Shown: positions 1-8,858 of the stretch, in pieces
How positions within the stretch are numbered: the stretch's first letter is position 1
Layout of the letters: every line of letters starts with the position of its first letter
Origin: JASLMY01 sp965226475
Lineage (GTDB): Bacteria > Pseudomonadota > Alphaproteobacteria > GCA-2731375
Length of the DNA: 64,000 nt
Assembly: GCA_965226475.1 (NCBI GenBank)
Contig: CBDDDJ010000002.1
Location: 744,001-808,000 of the forward strand
Reading direction: 5' to 3'
The notes under the pieces: generated by a model
Databases searched by the model: none
What the model saw: only the letters and a program-made list of their open reading frames with translations
Told to the model about the DNA's origin: nothing
Translations under genes and position numbers: made by a program

Positions 1-1225
1 CGTTGTTGAGCCCGTCATGGTCCATGTTGCCGCCGTAGCCGCCGCCGGTCAGCTGGTACATGACATAGTTTCGCGCCTTGGCCGGATCGTGCCCGCCGAG
101 CACGAAGTTGCCGCTGGTGCCGGCCGGCGCCGCCGTTACCCGCTCGGGAATGGCCCGCACCAGGGCGGCGAACACGGCCTCCGCGATCCGCTGCGAGACC
201 TCGGCCGCGCAGCCCGAGACGGGGCGGGGATAGCGGGCATCGAGGAAGGTGCCCTCGGGCCGGCGGATTTTCAGCGGCTCGAACACGCCGGCGTTGATCG
301 GCACGTCGGGAAAGACGTGCTTGATCGCCAGATAGACCGAGGAATAGGTGGTGGCGATGACCGAGTTCATCGGCCCCCGGCAGGGCGGGCTCGATGCCGA
401 AAAGTCGAAGTCAAGCTCGTCGCCCGACTTGGTCAGGCGGAGCGCGACGACCAGCGGCTCGTCGACAACGCCGTCGGAATCGACGATCGCCTCGCTCTCG
501 TAGACGCCGTCGGGGATCTCGGCGATGTGGCTCCGCATCAACCGTTCGGAACGCCGGCGCTTCTCGGCGACCGCTTCGTCCACGGTTTCGACGCCGTGGC
601 GCTCCAACAGCTCGCCGAGACGCCGCGCGCCAACATGGAGGGCGGCGGCCTGGGCCTTGATGTCGCCGATCCGCTGGTCGGCGATGCGGATGTTGCTCTG
701 GATGATCGCCAGAATTTCGGCGTCCATCTCGCCGCGCTTGAAGAGCTTCACCGGCGGCAGGCGGAGGCCCTCCTGCTCGACCTCCGTCGCCCGGGCCGAG
801 AAACCGCCCGGCACCGCCCCCCCGATGTCCGGCCAGTGCCCGGTGTTGGAAAGCCAGCAGAACATTTCACCCCGGTGATAGAAGGGCATGGCGAAGCGCA
901 CGTCCATCAGGTGGGTGCCACCGAGATAGGGGTCGTTGACGATGTAGATATCGCCCTTTTCCGGCGCCGCGGTCAGGCCCTGTCCGATCCGCTCGATGAT
1001 GTTCATGGTCGAATGCTGCATGGTGCCGACGAAGATCGGCAGGCCCCCTTCGCCCTGGGCGATCAGCTCGCCCGTCTCGCGGTGATAGATGCCGTCGGAG
1101 CGGTCGTCGGCCTCGGCGATTACCGGCGAGAAGGCGGAGCGGGAGAAGGCCAGGTCCATTTCGTTGCAGACCTGCTGCAAACCGTTCCGCACCACGGCGA
1201 GGGTCAGGGGATCGAGAGGGCTCAT
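1..1225 (-). CDS. hyuB: Hydantoinase B / oxoprolinase family subunit (3' end beyond window)
   Basis: The reverse strand is open from an ATG at 1225 to the window edge and gives the first ~408 residues. It reads MSPLDPLTLAVVRNGLQQV, then VNDPYLGGTHLMD and GPMNSVIATTYSSVYLAIKH, which are hallmarks of the HyuB / N-methylhydantoinase beta family. With HyuA these enzymes open hydantoin-like or oxoproline rings, usually with ATP; acetone carboxylases are relatives. The start lies 5 bp after the hyuA stop, so the two are one operon. The C-terminus is outside the window. The true substrate cannot be read from sequence. Confidence 0.9.
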   Translation of the reverse strand, partial: MSPLDPLTLAVVRNGLQQVCNEMDLAFSRSAFSPVIAEADDRSDGIYHRETGELIAQGEGGLPIFVGTMQHSTMNIIERIGQGLTAAPEKGDIYIVNDPYLGGTHLMDVRFAMPFYHRGEMFCWLSNTGHWPDIGGAVPGGFSARATEVEQEGLRLPPVKLFKRGEMDAEILAIIQSNIRIADQRIGDIKAQAAALHVGARRLGELLERHGVETVDEAVAEKRRRSERLMRSHIAEIPDGVYESEAIVDSDGVVDEPLVVALRLTKSGDELDFDFSASSPPCRGPMNSVIATTYSSVYLAIKHVFPDVPINAGVFEPLKIRRPEGTFLDARYPRPVSGCAAEVSQRIAEAVFAALVRAIPERVTAAPAGTSGNFVLGGHDPAKARNYVMYQLTGGGYGGNMDHDGLNN

Positions 1226-1230
1226 GCGTT

Positions 1231-3309
1231 TCACTCCGCCGCGCGTCGCTCGGAACCCGCCAACGGCACATCCACGATGATGTTGCCGATCTCGTCCATG
1301 GCCATGGTCGCGCCGGGTTCGACGACGATGGTGGTGTCCATCTGTTCGATGATCGCCGGGCCGTCGACGCGGGCGCCGGCCGGCAGGCGGTCGCGCGTGA
1401 AGACCGGCGTCTCGATCCAGGCGCGGTCGAAATAGACCGGGCGGCGACCCTTCTGGGCCGCGTCCAGCGTGGCGGCGCGGCCGGCGGGATCGATCAGGGA
1501 CGCCAGGTCCACCTGCTCGCGCTGCCCTATCACCGTGGTGTTGGCGTTGACCAGGACGGCGCGGATCTCCGGCAGACGGACGGCGAATCGCTCGAAATAG
1601 GCCTCGGCGAAGCGCGCGCCGAGGCTCTCGCGCGTCAGCTCGCCCTCGGGTGCGCGAACCGACAGGATGTGGGTCTGGCCGACAAACTGCATGTCGAAGC
1701 CGTGCCGCACGGCGCTTGCGACGATTTCGCCGCGCTCTTCGGCGTTCGCCGCCTCGCCCCGCCGGCGCTGCGCGGCCAGCAGTTCCGCCAGCTCGGCGAA
1801 GTCCACTTCGTCCAAGGGCCGGTTCACCGTATTGACGTAGTCCTGGCGGAGGTCGGCCACGAGGCAGCCGAGCGCATTGGTCATCCCCGGTCGGGCCGGG
1901 ATCAGCACCCGGGGCAGCCCCATTTCGCGGGCGAGCGCGTTCGCGTGCATCGGCCCGGCGCCACCAAAGGCGAAGAGAGCGAAGTCGCGCGGATCGTGCC
2001 CCCGGGCGAGGGAGACCATGCGGATGGCGCCCGCCATCTCGGTATTGGCGATGGTCAACATGGCCGTCGCCGCCTCGTCGACCGAGAGGCCGAGGGGGCC
2101 GGCGAGTTCGCTCGCGAAAATCCGCGCCACATGGTCGCGCTCGACCACCGCGCCGGCCGCCAGCAGGCCTTCGTGATCCAGCCTGCCGAGCAGCATGTTG
2201 GCGTCCGTCACGGTCGGGCGTGTCCCGCCCCGCCCGCAGCAGATCGGCCCCGGGCGGGCGCCGGCGCTTTCTGGTCCCACCTTAAAAATCCCGCCGGCGT
2301 CGATCCAGCCGATCGAGCCGCCGCCGGCGCCGATCGTCTTGACGTCGATCATCGGCAGGTGGACCGGGAGGCCGTAGGCGATCTGCAACTCGGAACTCAC
2401 CTCCGGCTCGCCGCCCCGGATCAGGGCCACGTCGGTCGAGGTACCGCCCATGTCGTATGAGATGACGTCGGCGAAGCCCGCCGCCCGCGCCGTATAGGCC
2501 GCCGCCTTGACGCCCGAGGCCGGGCCCGACATCACCGTCTTCGCCGCCTCGGCCGAGACCAGACGGGAGGCCACGGTGCCACCGTTGCCGTTCATGACCA
2601 GGAAGTCGCGGCCGTAACCCCCCTCCCCCAACTCGGCGCGGAGCCGCGCGATATAGCGGTCGAGGATGGGCTGCACCGCCGCATTGATCGACGCGGTGGT
2701 GCCGCGCTCGTATTCGCGGAACTCGGAGAGGAGCCGGTGGCCCAAGGTGATGTAATCGTTCGGCCAGAGCTCGGCCGCGATTTCGCCGACGCGAAGCTCA
2801 TGCGCCGGGTTGGCATAGGCGTGGAGGAAGTGGATCAGCAGGCTCTCGCAGCCCATCTCGCGCAATTCGACGATCCGCGCCCGCGCCTCGGCTTCGTCGA
2901 GGGGTAGATGCACCTGGCCGTCGACCCGCATCCGTTCCCTCACCTCCAGTCGCCGCTCGCGCGGCACCAGCGGTTCGAACGTACCCCGCATGCCGTACGC
3001 GGCCGGCCGGGTCCGCCGGCCCAGCTCCAGGATGTCGCGGAAACCCTTGGTGGTGATCAGGCCCACCCTGGCGATCTTGCCTTCTAGTACCGCGTTGGTG
3101 GTCGTCGTGGTCCCGTGCAGCACCAGATCGATCGCCGCCGGGGCGATGCCCGCCTCGGCGATCGCGTGCATCACGCCGAAGGCCTGGTTCTCGGGCGTCG
3201 TTGGCGTCTTGGCGACCCGCACCCGGGCCGGCCCGCCCTCCACCGCCTCCAGAAGGACCAGATCGGTAAAGGTCCCGCCGACATCGATGCCGGCCATCGC
3301 CCGCGCCAT
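1231..3309 (-). CDS. hyuA: Hydantoinase A / oxoprolinase family subunit
   Basis: The product is 692 residues, the normal length for HyuA. The N-terminus has the phosphate-binding loop GIDVGGTFTDL. Later come LHGTTTTTNAVLEGK, SGPASGVKAAAY, YDMGGTSTDVALI and GAGGGSIGWID, the acetate/sugar-kinase-like (actin fold) motifs of the ATP-dependent hydantoinase/oxoprolinase alpha subunit. An internal Met at residue 5 (MAGIDVGG) is an equally good start. hyuB follows after 5 bp. A 12-bp perfect palindrome sits about 30 bp upstream and may be its operator. The function is hydrolysis of a cyclic amide; hydantoin, N-methylhydantoin and 5-oxoproline are all possible substrates. Confidence 0.92.
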   Translation of the reverse strand: MARAMAGIDVGGTFTDLVLLEAVEGGPARVRVAKTPTTPENQAFGVMHAIAEAGIAPAAIDLVLHGTTTTTNAVLEGKIARVGLITTKGFRDILELGRRTRPAAYGMRGTFEPLVPRERRLEVRERMRVDGQVHLPLDEAEARARIVELREMGCESLLIHFLHAYANPAHELRVGEIAAELWPNDYITLGHRLLSEFREYERGTTASINAAVQPILDRYIARLRAELGEGGYGRDFLVMNGNGGTVASRLVSAEAAKTVMSGPASGVKAAAYTARAAGFADVISYDMGGTSTDVALIRGGEPEVSSELQIAYGLPVHLPMIDVKTIGAGGGSIGWIDAGGIFKVGPESAGARPGPICCGRGGTRPTVTDANMLLGRLDHEGLLAAGAVVERDHVARIFASELAGPLGLSVDEAATAMLTIANTEMAGAIRMVSLARGHDPRDFALFAFGGAGPMHANALAREMGLPRVLIPARPGMTNALGCLVADLRQDYVNTVNRPLDEVDFAELAELLAAQRRRGEAANAEERGEIVASAVRHGFDMQFVGQTHILSVRAPEGELTRESLGARFAEAYFERFAVRLPEIRAVLVNANTTVIGQREQVDLASLIDPAGRAATLDAAQKGRRPVYFDRAWIETPVFTRDRLPAGARVDGPAIIEQMDTTIVVEPGATMAMDEIGNIIVDVPLAGSERRAAE

Positions 3310-3341
3310 GCGCCCGCTCCCCGCGTCCGAACGGCATATTG

Positions 3342-3353
3342 TTTGTATACAAA
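3342..3353. promoter_or_regulatory. Perfect palindrome TTTGTATACAAA upstream of hyuA, GntR-type operator candidate
   Basis: A 12-bp perfect inverted repeat lies 33 bp upstream of the hyuA start in an otherwise GC-rich stretch. TTGTATACAA-like cores are typical of FadR-subfamily GntR repressors that control small catabolic operons. No regulator gene is adjacent, so the cognate protein is unknown. The sequence is seen directly; the regulatory role is inferred. Confidence 0.45.
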
Positions 3354-3416
3354 TGAATTTCTGTCAAGCCGTAGCCCGCGCTGGCCCTGTCGCGGCGCGG
3401 TGTTCGCTTTTGAGAA

Positions 3417-4346
3417 TTACCGCTCTTCGCGGTCGACGAAGTGGATGACGAGGCCGCCGCCGAAGTTCGACGGGTGGACGAAGCCGATCAGCGAGCCGCG
3501 ACCGCCGGGGCGGCCGGCGGTGTCGATCATGCGGTAGCCGCCCTCCCTCAAGCGCGGCAGCAGGGCGTTGATGTCGCCGGTCTTCAGCGCGATGTGGTGC
3601 AGGCCGGGACCGTACTTGGCGACGTATTTGGCGACCGCGCTTTGGTCGCCCTTAGTGTTGCCGGCCACGTCGTGGCGCGTCTCCGCCGGCGTCATCGCGG
3701 GGTCGTAGTCCTGTAGAAACTCCAACTCGCAGTCGCCGACGGTGGTGAAGACGGAGACCAGGCCGCCCAGGACCTGCGAAGGCGTGGTGTGGTGCACGGC
3801 CGGATACTTCGACGAGGTGAAAGTCTCGATCGCCATGTGGATCTGCAAATCGGTCTGGGTGCTTTCCACCGGGCAGCCGAGTTGATCGGTAAAGACGCGG
3901 ATGGCTTCGTCGTTGTCGTCGCTGGCGATGCCGAGATGGTCGATCCGCTCGACCGTCGGACTCGCCGAAGCGGGCAGCTTCAGGGGCGCGGTGAAGCGGG
4001 TGCGGATGCCGCAGGTGGCCTTGGGGTCGAGTGTCACCTGCTCGACTCCGTCGATCTCATGACTCTCCCCGGCCAGAACCGGCAGCCCGTGCGTCTCGGC
4101 GCTGGCGGCCGGATTGTCAGTGACGAGTCCCATATGGTGAACACCCGAGCGCCGGGGGGCATCGAGGAAGGGATTGTCGGGCTCGAACACCGCGAGCGCC
4201 GAACGGCCGAGGGAAAAGACGGGTACCACCCGACCATCGGCCACGAATTCGCCCCGCGCCAGGCCCAGATCCTCGCCCAGTAGTTTCAACAGCGGGTCCG
4301 CGTCCCGCACCACCAGGGCCACATAGGCCAGTTCGTACCCCGCCAT
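3417..4346 (-). CDS. VOC (glyoxalase/bleomycin resistance/dioxygenase) superfamily protein
   Basis: The product is 309 residues and made of repeated VOC modules. Metal-ligand-like histidines occur in SGVHHMGLVTD (about residue 70), ERIDHLGIASD (about 136) and GPGLHHIALKTGD (about 249). The C-terminus FVHPSNFGGGLVIHFV resembles methylmalonyl-CoA epimerase and 4-hydroxyphenylpyruvate dioxygenase tails. The architecture suggests a two-domain metal-dependent lyase, epimerase or dioxygenase in catabolism. It is read in the same direction as hyuA, on the other side of the palindrome region. The exact reaction is not assignable. Confidence 0.8.
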   Translation of the reverse strand: MAGYELAYVALVVRDADPLLKLLGEDLGLARGEFVADGRVVPVFSLGRSALAVFEPDNPFLDAPRRSGVHHMGLVTDNPAASAETHGLPVLAGESHEIDGVEQVTLDPKATCGIRTRFTAPLKLPASASPTVERIDHLGIASDDNDEAIRVFTDQLGCPVESTQTDLQIHMAIETFTSSKYPAVHHTTPSQVLGGLVSVFTTVGDCELEFLQDYDPAMTPAETRHDVAGNTKGDQSAVAKYVAKYGPGLHHIALKTGDINALLPRLREGGYRMIDTAGRPGGRGSLIGFVHPSNFGGGLVIHFVDREER

Positions 4347-4457
4347 CTCGCGACACTCCCTTCATCCGTCCACCAGACGCGCCGATGGTGATCCAGCTTC
4401 CCCCGGGTTACAACCGTCTCCGGCGATCATTCGAGATCCAGATCAAGGAGACCCGCC

Positions 4458-4739
4458 ATGCTGTTCCTGGTGATCAGCCAGCCGCTCCCCACCCGGCCCA
4501 GCGAGGCACGCGGCAATCGCCGCAAATACTGGGACTGGATCCAGCCGCTGATCGACGCGGGCGAGGTCCGCTCGGTTTATGGCCGCACCGGCCGGGGCGC
4601 GGTGGCGATCATGGACGTCGCTTCCAACGAGCGGCTCCACAAGCTCCTGAACGAGTGGGGCGAGATCATCCCGGCCGAATACGAGATCCATCCCCTGCTG
4701 GATCCCGACCAGACGAAGGATTTTCTGGACGAGGGCTGA
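4458..4739 (+). CDS. Small muconolactone-isomerase-like / ferredoxin-fold protein
   Basis: The product is 93 residues and begins MLFLVISQPLP. AAGGAG lies 7-12 bases before the ATG, which fixes the start. The middle reads GRTGRGAVAIMDVASNERLH and the end PAEYEIHPLLD. This pattern (beta strand, helix, a 'DVxSNxxLHxLL' turn, a closing strand with a conserved Pro-Leu) is that of muconolactone delta-isomerase and related dimeric alpha+beta proteins. The residues giving true isomerase activity cannot be confirmed by eye. It is convergent with the enoyl-CoA hydratase that ends 5 bp later. Confidence 0.6.
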   Translation: MLFLVISQPLPTRPSEARGNRRKYWDWIQPLIDAGEVRSVYGRTGRGAVAIMDVASNERLHKLLNEWGEIIPAEYEIHPLLDPDQTKDFLDEG

Positions 4740-4744
4740 AGGCC

Positions 4745-5472
4745 CTACCCGCCCACTTCCCGCGTCAGCAACATCGCCCCGCGCGCCACGTCGAGGGCAT
4801 CGTCGAGGCCGAGGCCGCGCGACTTCAGGAACACCCGTTTGGTGACCCGGATGGCGTTCGCGTCATAGCCGAGCAGAACCTCGGCCATGCGCTCGGCCTC
4901 GGCCAGAACCTCGTCGTCCGCGACCACGCGGTTGACGAAACCGAGCGCGAGGGCGCGCTCGGCGGAGACGTCCTCGGCGAGCGTCAGCAGCTCGAAGGCG
5001 GCTTTCTCTCCGGCACGGTGGACCAGGCCCGGCGTCACCACGGTCGCGGCGAGACCGCGCCTCACCTCGGGATAGCCGAAGACGGCCCCCTCCCCCGCCA
5101 CCACGAGATCACAGGCGATCGCCAGGTTGCAGCCGCCGCCCAAGGCGTAGCCCCGGACGGCGGCGATCAACGGCTTGTCGGTCCTGGCTCCCAGGCGGTA
5201 GATCCCGGCGTGCGCCATGGCATGCGCCCGGGCGGCGGCGGCATCGTCGTCGCGCCGCGACCGTGACTCCTTCAAGTCGGCGCCGGCCGAGACGGCACGC
5301 TCGTTGCCGGCGACGATGACGACCTGGATCGCATCGTCCCGGTGCGCGGCGTCGACCGCCGCCACCCGGCCGTCGACGAGAGCGTCGTTCATGGCATTGA
5401 GTTTGTCGGGCCGGTTGAGGGTCAGCCGGCGGATGGCGCCTTGTCTTCCCGCAGGATCACGTCGTCGGTCAT
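4745..5472 (-). pseudogene. Enoyl-CoA hydratase/isomerase with one-base frameshift near the N-terminus
   Basis: The 215-residue open frame starting at 5392 lacks the family's first strand, but the same frame continues upstream as AIRRLTLNRPDKLNAMNDAL, which is the canonical N-terminus. The natural start is the ATG at 5472. It has AAAGGAAC directly upstream and overlaps the stop of the preceding rhodanese gene as ATGA. Reading from it gives MTDDVILREDKAPSAG and then a stop at 5422. One missing base around 5435-5441 separates the two frames; restoring it would give 242 residues. The oxyanion-hole strand KPLIAAVRGYALGGG is present. It is either a recent pseudogene or a sequence error. Confidence 0.8.
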
Positions 5473-7040
5473 GTTCCTTTTCCCCAGATTAGGTCGCGGT
5501 AGGGTACCGTGCCGCCAGCCGCGATGTCGTCGTAGAGGCCGACCTCCCAATCGAGATAGGCCTCCACGTTCTCCCGCGCATCGCCCGGCCGTTCAGAACT
5601 GGCGAGCCAGTGGTCAACCCTGGGGGAGAGCAGGCGCGCCTCGCCCGTCTCCACCTCCAGTCCGGCGCCGACCCAGGCCTGGAGGCCGCCTTCCAACACC
5701 AGGGCCTCGGCGCCCAGCTCGTCCGCCGCCAGCGCGGCGATGGCGCCGTCCTCCGAACTCACCACCAGCGGTCCCTCGCCCTCGATCGAAGTGTCCGCGA
5801 GGACCGGGCGCGAACACCAGGCCGCGCCCGGCACATGGCCGGCGACATAGGCGTCCGAATGACCGATGTCGACGATGCGCGCCTGGTCGAGCGCCGCCAG
5901 GTCGCGGGGGGCGATACGCCGCCGAGCCTCGACTTGGACCGGCGACGCCAGCGGCGCGCCTGTGATCAGCTCCGCGTCCGCCAGCCCGTCGGCCAGCACC
6001 GCGACCTCTCCCCAGCCCATCATCTTCAGCCATAGCGCGGTCACCACAGCGCGCACGCCGTCGTCGTCGGCGATCACGTAACGGGCATGAAGCGTGGCGA
6101 AGTAATGCTCGTGGCTCATCACCAGGGTGCCCTCGGGCGCGTTGACGGCGCCGGCGAGGTGGCCGACGACGAATTCGTCGGCCGTGCGAACGTCGAAGAG
6201 GTAGGTGGTGCGGTTCGGCTCCGCCCGCCAGCGCCCGAGCGTCGCGTGATCGATGCGGGCGATGCCGGCCGCCTCGGCAATTCGGGCGGCGCGGGGCCGG
6301 GCGGCCCGAAGCGCCGCCGGCGTCGCGGGATCGGTATGGCGGCTCGCCTCCTGCTCCAGTTCCAGGCCGGCAAGCAGCCAGTTGCGGGTGCCGTGATGCA
6401 GCACGCGGATTTCATTCGGCACGCCCGCCGCGCGGAGCGAAAGGCCGCCCAGGATGCCGCGCGTCCCGCTCATGCAGTTGATTACGACCTTGGTCTCGGG
6501 ATCCGGGACCAGATCGTCGAACCAGCGCACCAGGTCGGCGCCCGGCGCATTGGTGCCGCCGGGGATATGGCCCCAACCGTATTCCCGCCTCGGCCGGCTG
6601 TCGAGCACGATGCAGTCCTCCGCGCCCTCGAGCCAGCGGGCGAGTTCCTCCGGTTCGATGAAGTCCGGCTTGCCGAAGCGGCGCGCGAAGGCGCCGAAGC
6701 CCTTGGCCGGCACCTCGATTTCGGGCAAGAGCGCCTGGCCGGCGGCGGCCCATGCCGGCGCGCCGCCGTCGACGACATGGACGGCATCGTAGCCCAGGGT
6801 TTGCAGGCGCCCGGCGGCGATGTCGGCTTCACCGCCGCCACCATCGAGCAGCACCACGCATGTTCCTCGGCGCGGCACCGTCGCCATCGCCGCCGGCTCC
6901 AGGACCGAGAGCGGCAGGTTCGCCGCCAGCAGGGGATGGCCGGTGCCGAAGGCGGTGATCTCGCGCACGTCGACGAGCGCGAGTTCGTCGCCATCTGCCA
7001 TCATGCGCTGGGCCTCGGCGGCGGAAACGGCGCGGGGCAT
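5469..7040 (-). CDS. Four-module rhodanese-like (sulfurtransferase) protein
   Basis: The product is 523 residues with four rhodanese folds, starting at about residues 1, 125, 260 and 385. Each has a CH2A-like element such as VDVREITAFGTGH, LDSRPRREYGWGHIPG, FDVRTADEFVVGHLAG and VDIGHSDAYVAGHVPG. Only module 2 has an active-site loop Cys (VINCMSGTRG, C189). The equivalent loops of modules 1, 3 and 4 read LLDGGGG, IADDDGV and SSEDGAI, so those modules are probably structural. AGGAAGGATC precedes the ATG. The stop overlaps the start of the following enoyl-CoA hydratase, so the two are coupled. The role is likely sulfane-sulfur transfer or a regulatory protein; the substrate is unknown. Confidence 0.85.
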   Translation of the reverse strand: MPRAVSAAEAQRMMADGDELALVDVREITAFGTGHPLLAANLPLSVLEPAAMATVPRRGTCVVLLDGGGGEADIAAGRLQTLGYDAVHVVDGGAPAWAAAGQALLPEIEVPAKGFGAFARRFGKPDFIEPEELARWLEGAEDCIVLDSRPRREYGWGHIPGGTNAPGADLVRWFDDLVPDPETKVVINCMSGTRGILGGLSLRAAGVPNEIRVLHHGTRNWLLAGLELEQEASRHTDPATPAALRAARPRAARIAEAAGIARIDHATLGRWRAEPNRTTYLFDVRTADEFVVGHLAGAVNAPEGTLVMSHEHYFATLHARYVIADDDGVRAVVTALWLKMMGWGEVAVLADGLADAELITGAPLASPVQVEARRRIAPRDLAALDQARIVDIGHSDAYVAGHVPGAAWCSRPVLADTSIEGEGPLVVSSEDGAIAALAADELGAEALVLEGGLQAWVGAGLEVETGEARLLSPRVDHWLASSERPGDARENVEAYLDWEVGLYDDIAAGGTVPYRDLIWGKGT

Positions 7041-7131
7041 GGGACGATCCTTCCTCTGTTCGGCGGCCGGCGAATGTCAATCGCGCGTCGAACTTGCTAG
7101 GCTTTGCCGACCAAACGCAAGGGAATGCGGC

Positions 7132-7932
7132 ATGGGCAAGACGGTACGGGACATGGCGGCGGCCAGGGCCCTTCGGCGCGAAATTCGCGCTGGCGCGCAC
7201 GACGGCCTCACCACCGGAATGGCGCCCGGCATGGTGCAGGCCAACCTCGTCGTTCTGCCGGCCGATTGGGCGGACGACTTCCGCAGGTTCTGCGCATTGA
7301 ACCACCAGGCCTGCCCGCTCCTGGACGAGACCGCGCCGGGCGAGACGTCGTTTGTCAGGCTGGGTGCCGACATCGACGTTCGCTCGGACCTGCCGCGCTA
7401 CAACGTCTTCCGCGAAGGCGAACTGATCGACGAAGTCACCGACCTCGCCGCCCTCTGGCGAGACGATCTCGTCGCCTTCGCGCTCGGCTGTTCCTATTCC
7501 TTCGAGGAGGCGCTGCTCTCCGCCGGCCTCCGCCTTCGCCACCAGGATCAGGGCGTCAAGGTGCCGATCTACCTGACCGACGTGGCGACGGCGCCGGCCG
7601 GTCCCTTCGAGGGCCCGCTGATCGTTTCCATGCGCCCCTTCCTTCCCGCCGACGCGATCCGCGCCATCGCCATCACCTCGCGTTTCGAATCCGTGCATGG
7701 CGCCCCGGTCCACTTCGGCGATCCCGCGGCAATCGGCATCAAAGACATCGACGCGCCCTATTCCGGCGTCCCGCCGGTGCTGCATCCGGGCGAGGTGCCG
7801 GTGTTCTGGGCCTGCGGCGTCACCCCGCAAGTGGTGATGGAGCATGCCCGCCCGCCGATCGCCATAACCCATAAGCCCGGCCACATGCTAATCACCGACC
7901 TGTTAAACGCCGATCTCGCGGCGGCCGAGTGA
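7132..7932 (+). CDS. DUF1445 / D-glutamate cyclase family putative hydro-lyase
   Basis: The product is 266 residues. The start at 7132 follows AAGGGAA; longer upstream reading is unlikely. Motifs such as GMAPGMVQANLVVLP, ALNHQACPLLDETAPGE, DVRSDLPRYNVFREGEL and LGCSYSFEEALL are those of the YcsI / DUF1445 family. Members include putative hydro-lyases and the mitochondrial D-glutamate cyclase, which makes 5-oxoproline from D-glutamate. That would fit a neighbourhood containing a hydantoinase/oxoprolinase pair, but the link is an inference. It is divergent from the rhodanese gene. Confidence 0.85.
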   Translation: MGKTVRDMAAARALRREIRAGAHDGLTTGMAPGMVQANLVVLPADWADDFRRFCALNHQACPLLDETAPGETSFVRLGADIDVRSDLPRYNVFREGELIDEVTDLAALWRDDLVAFALGCSYSFEEALLSAGLRLRHQDQGVKVPIYLTDVATAPAGPFEGPLIVSMRPFLPADAIRAIAITSRFESVHGAPVHFGDPAAIGIKDIDAPYSGVPPVLHPGEVPVFWACGVTPQVVMEHARPPIAITHKPGHMLITDLLNADLAAAE

Positions 7933-8328
7933 TGGATTTCCGGCGACCGTGATCGACGCGGCCATCACGGTGGAGAAGGCATTGCGCCGGGCCGAGGGTA
8001 CATCCATGGCGGAGCGCATGAGCGTGTCGGAGTGCGCTCCGTGGCGCCACATACCCGGTGGAGATGGAGCGGTGGCACGAACCCGCGCGGCGGCGAGCGC
8101 CGCTATGTCGGCCATCTGGGGATTATTCCCGTCGACCCAGGCTTCCGGTCACGCCCGCGATGAAGCACGGCACGGAAGCTTCCATCCCGATCTACTAAAG
8201 TAAGTTTGCGTGCGAGACCGCAACGGAGGCGACGGCCCTTCGGGCCGCGGGGTTGCCGATGAGACGCGGGTCGAGGCGATGGTTGCCGGGAGAGAGTGGA
8301 CCGGTGGTCTCGAAGGTACCGAGCCAAC
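7933..8328. other. Intergenic stretch without a recognisable gene
   Basis: Nearly 400 bases lie between the DUF1445 gene and the convergent RidA gene. Short open frames exist on both strands but none has a convincing ribosome binding site or family motif. No clear IS ends, tRNA or terminator were seen. It may be degraded former coding sequence. Confidence 0.5.
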
Positions 8329-8721
8329 TCAAGCCAAGGCGATGCATTCAATCTCGATATCGAAGACGGCGGGCCAAGACGACATGGCGATGAAGCTGCG
8401 CGCCGGCGGGTCATGCGGAAAAAAGCGCCGGTAAACCTCGTTGACTGTCTCGAAGTGGGCCGCGTTGGTAATGAAGATGGTCGCCTTGACCACCTTTTCG
8501 AGGGAAGAGCCGGCGCTTTCCAGCGCCCGCTCGACGTTGGCCAGCGACAGCTCGGTCTGCCGCGCGATGTCGCCACCGAAGAACTCACCGGTCTCCGGGT
8601 CCACCGGCGGCAATCCCGAGACGAAGACGAAACCGCCGGCCCGCACCACGGGCGACAGCGGTACGCCCTGCTTGCGGACGGCGTCGGACACCACGGGCAC
8701 TTCGAATATCTCTTTATCCAT
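8329..8721 (-). CDS. RidA / YjgF family enamine-imine deaminase
   Basis: The product is 130 residues, the usual RidA length. The start ATG at 8721 follows AAGGAAG. The sequence has PLSPVVRAGGFVFVSG near residue 20, then GDIARQTELSLANVERAL, the Arg of PPARSFIAM near 108 and the Glu of IEIECIAL near the end. These match the substrate carboxylate-binding Arg and water-binding Glu region of RidA trimers, which hydrolyse reactive 2-aminoacrylate-type enamines. Such genes often accompany PLP enzymes or catabolic clusters; here the neighbour is a VOC gene in the same direction, 137 bp upstream. Confidence 0.92.
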   Translation of the reverse strand: MDKEIFEVPVVSDAVRKQGVPLSPVVRAGGFVFVSGLPPVDPETGEFFGGDIARQTELSLANVERALESAGSSLEKVVKATIFITNAAHFETVNEVYRRFFPHDPPARSFIAMSSWPAVFDIEIECIALA

Positions 8722-8858
8722 GTCGTTTCTTCCTTGATGTCGTGACGAAGCGAGACCGTGCCAACGCCTCGGCCGATATCGCCCGCCGAGGGCACAACCG
8801 GGCCGGACAGGCTCGCCACTGGGGACTTCACGAGCAACGCCGAATGATCTCCGGCTTC

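Noticed and set aside
867..1271. 134-residue minus-strand frame beginning in hyuA's 3' end
   Set aside because: It overlaps the true hyuB frame, which is open from 1225 to the window edge and carries family motifs.
7949..8203. 84-residue plus-strand frame between the DUF1445 gene and ridA
   Set aside because: No ribosome binding site and no similarity I can name.
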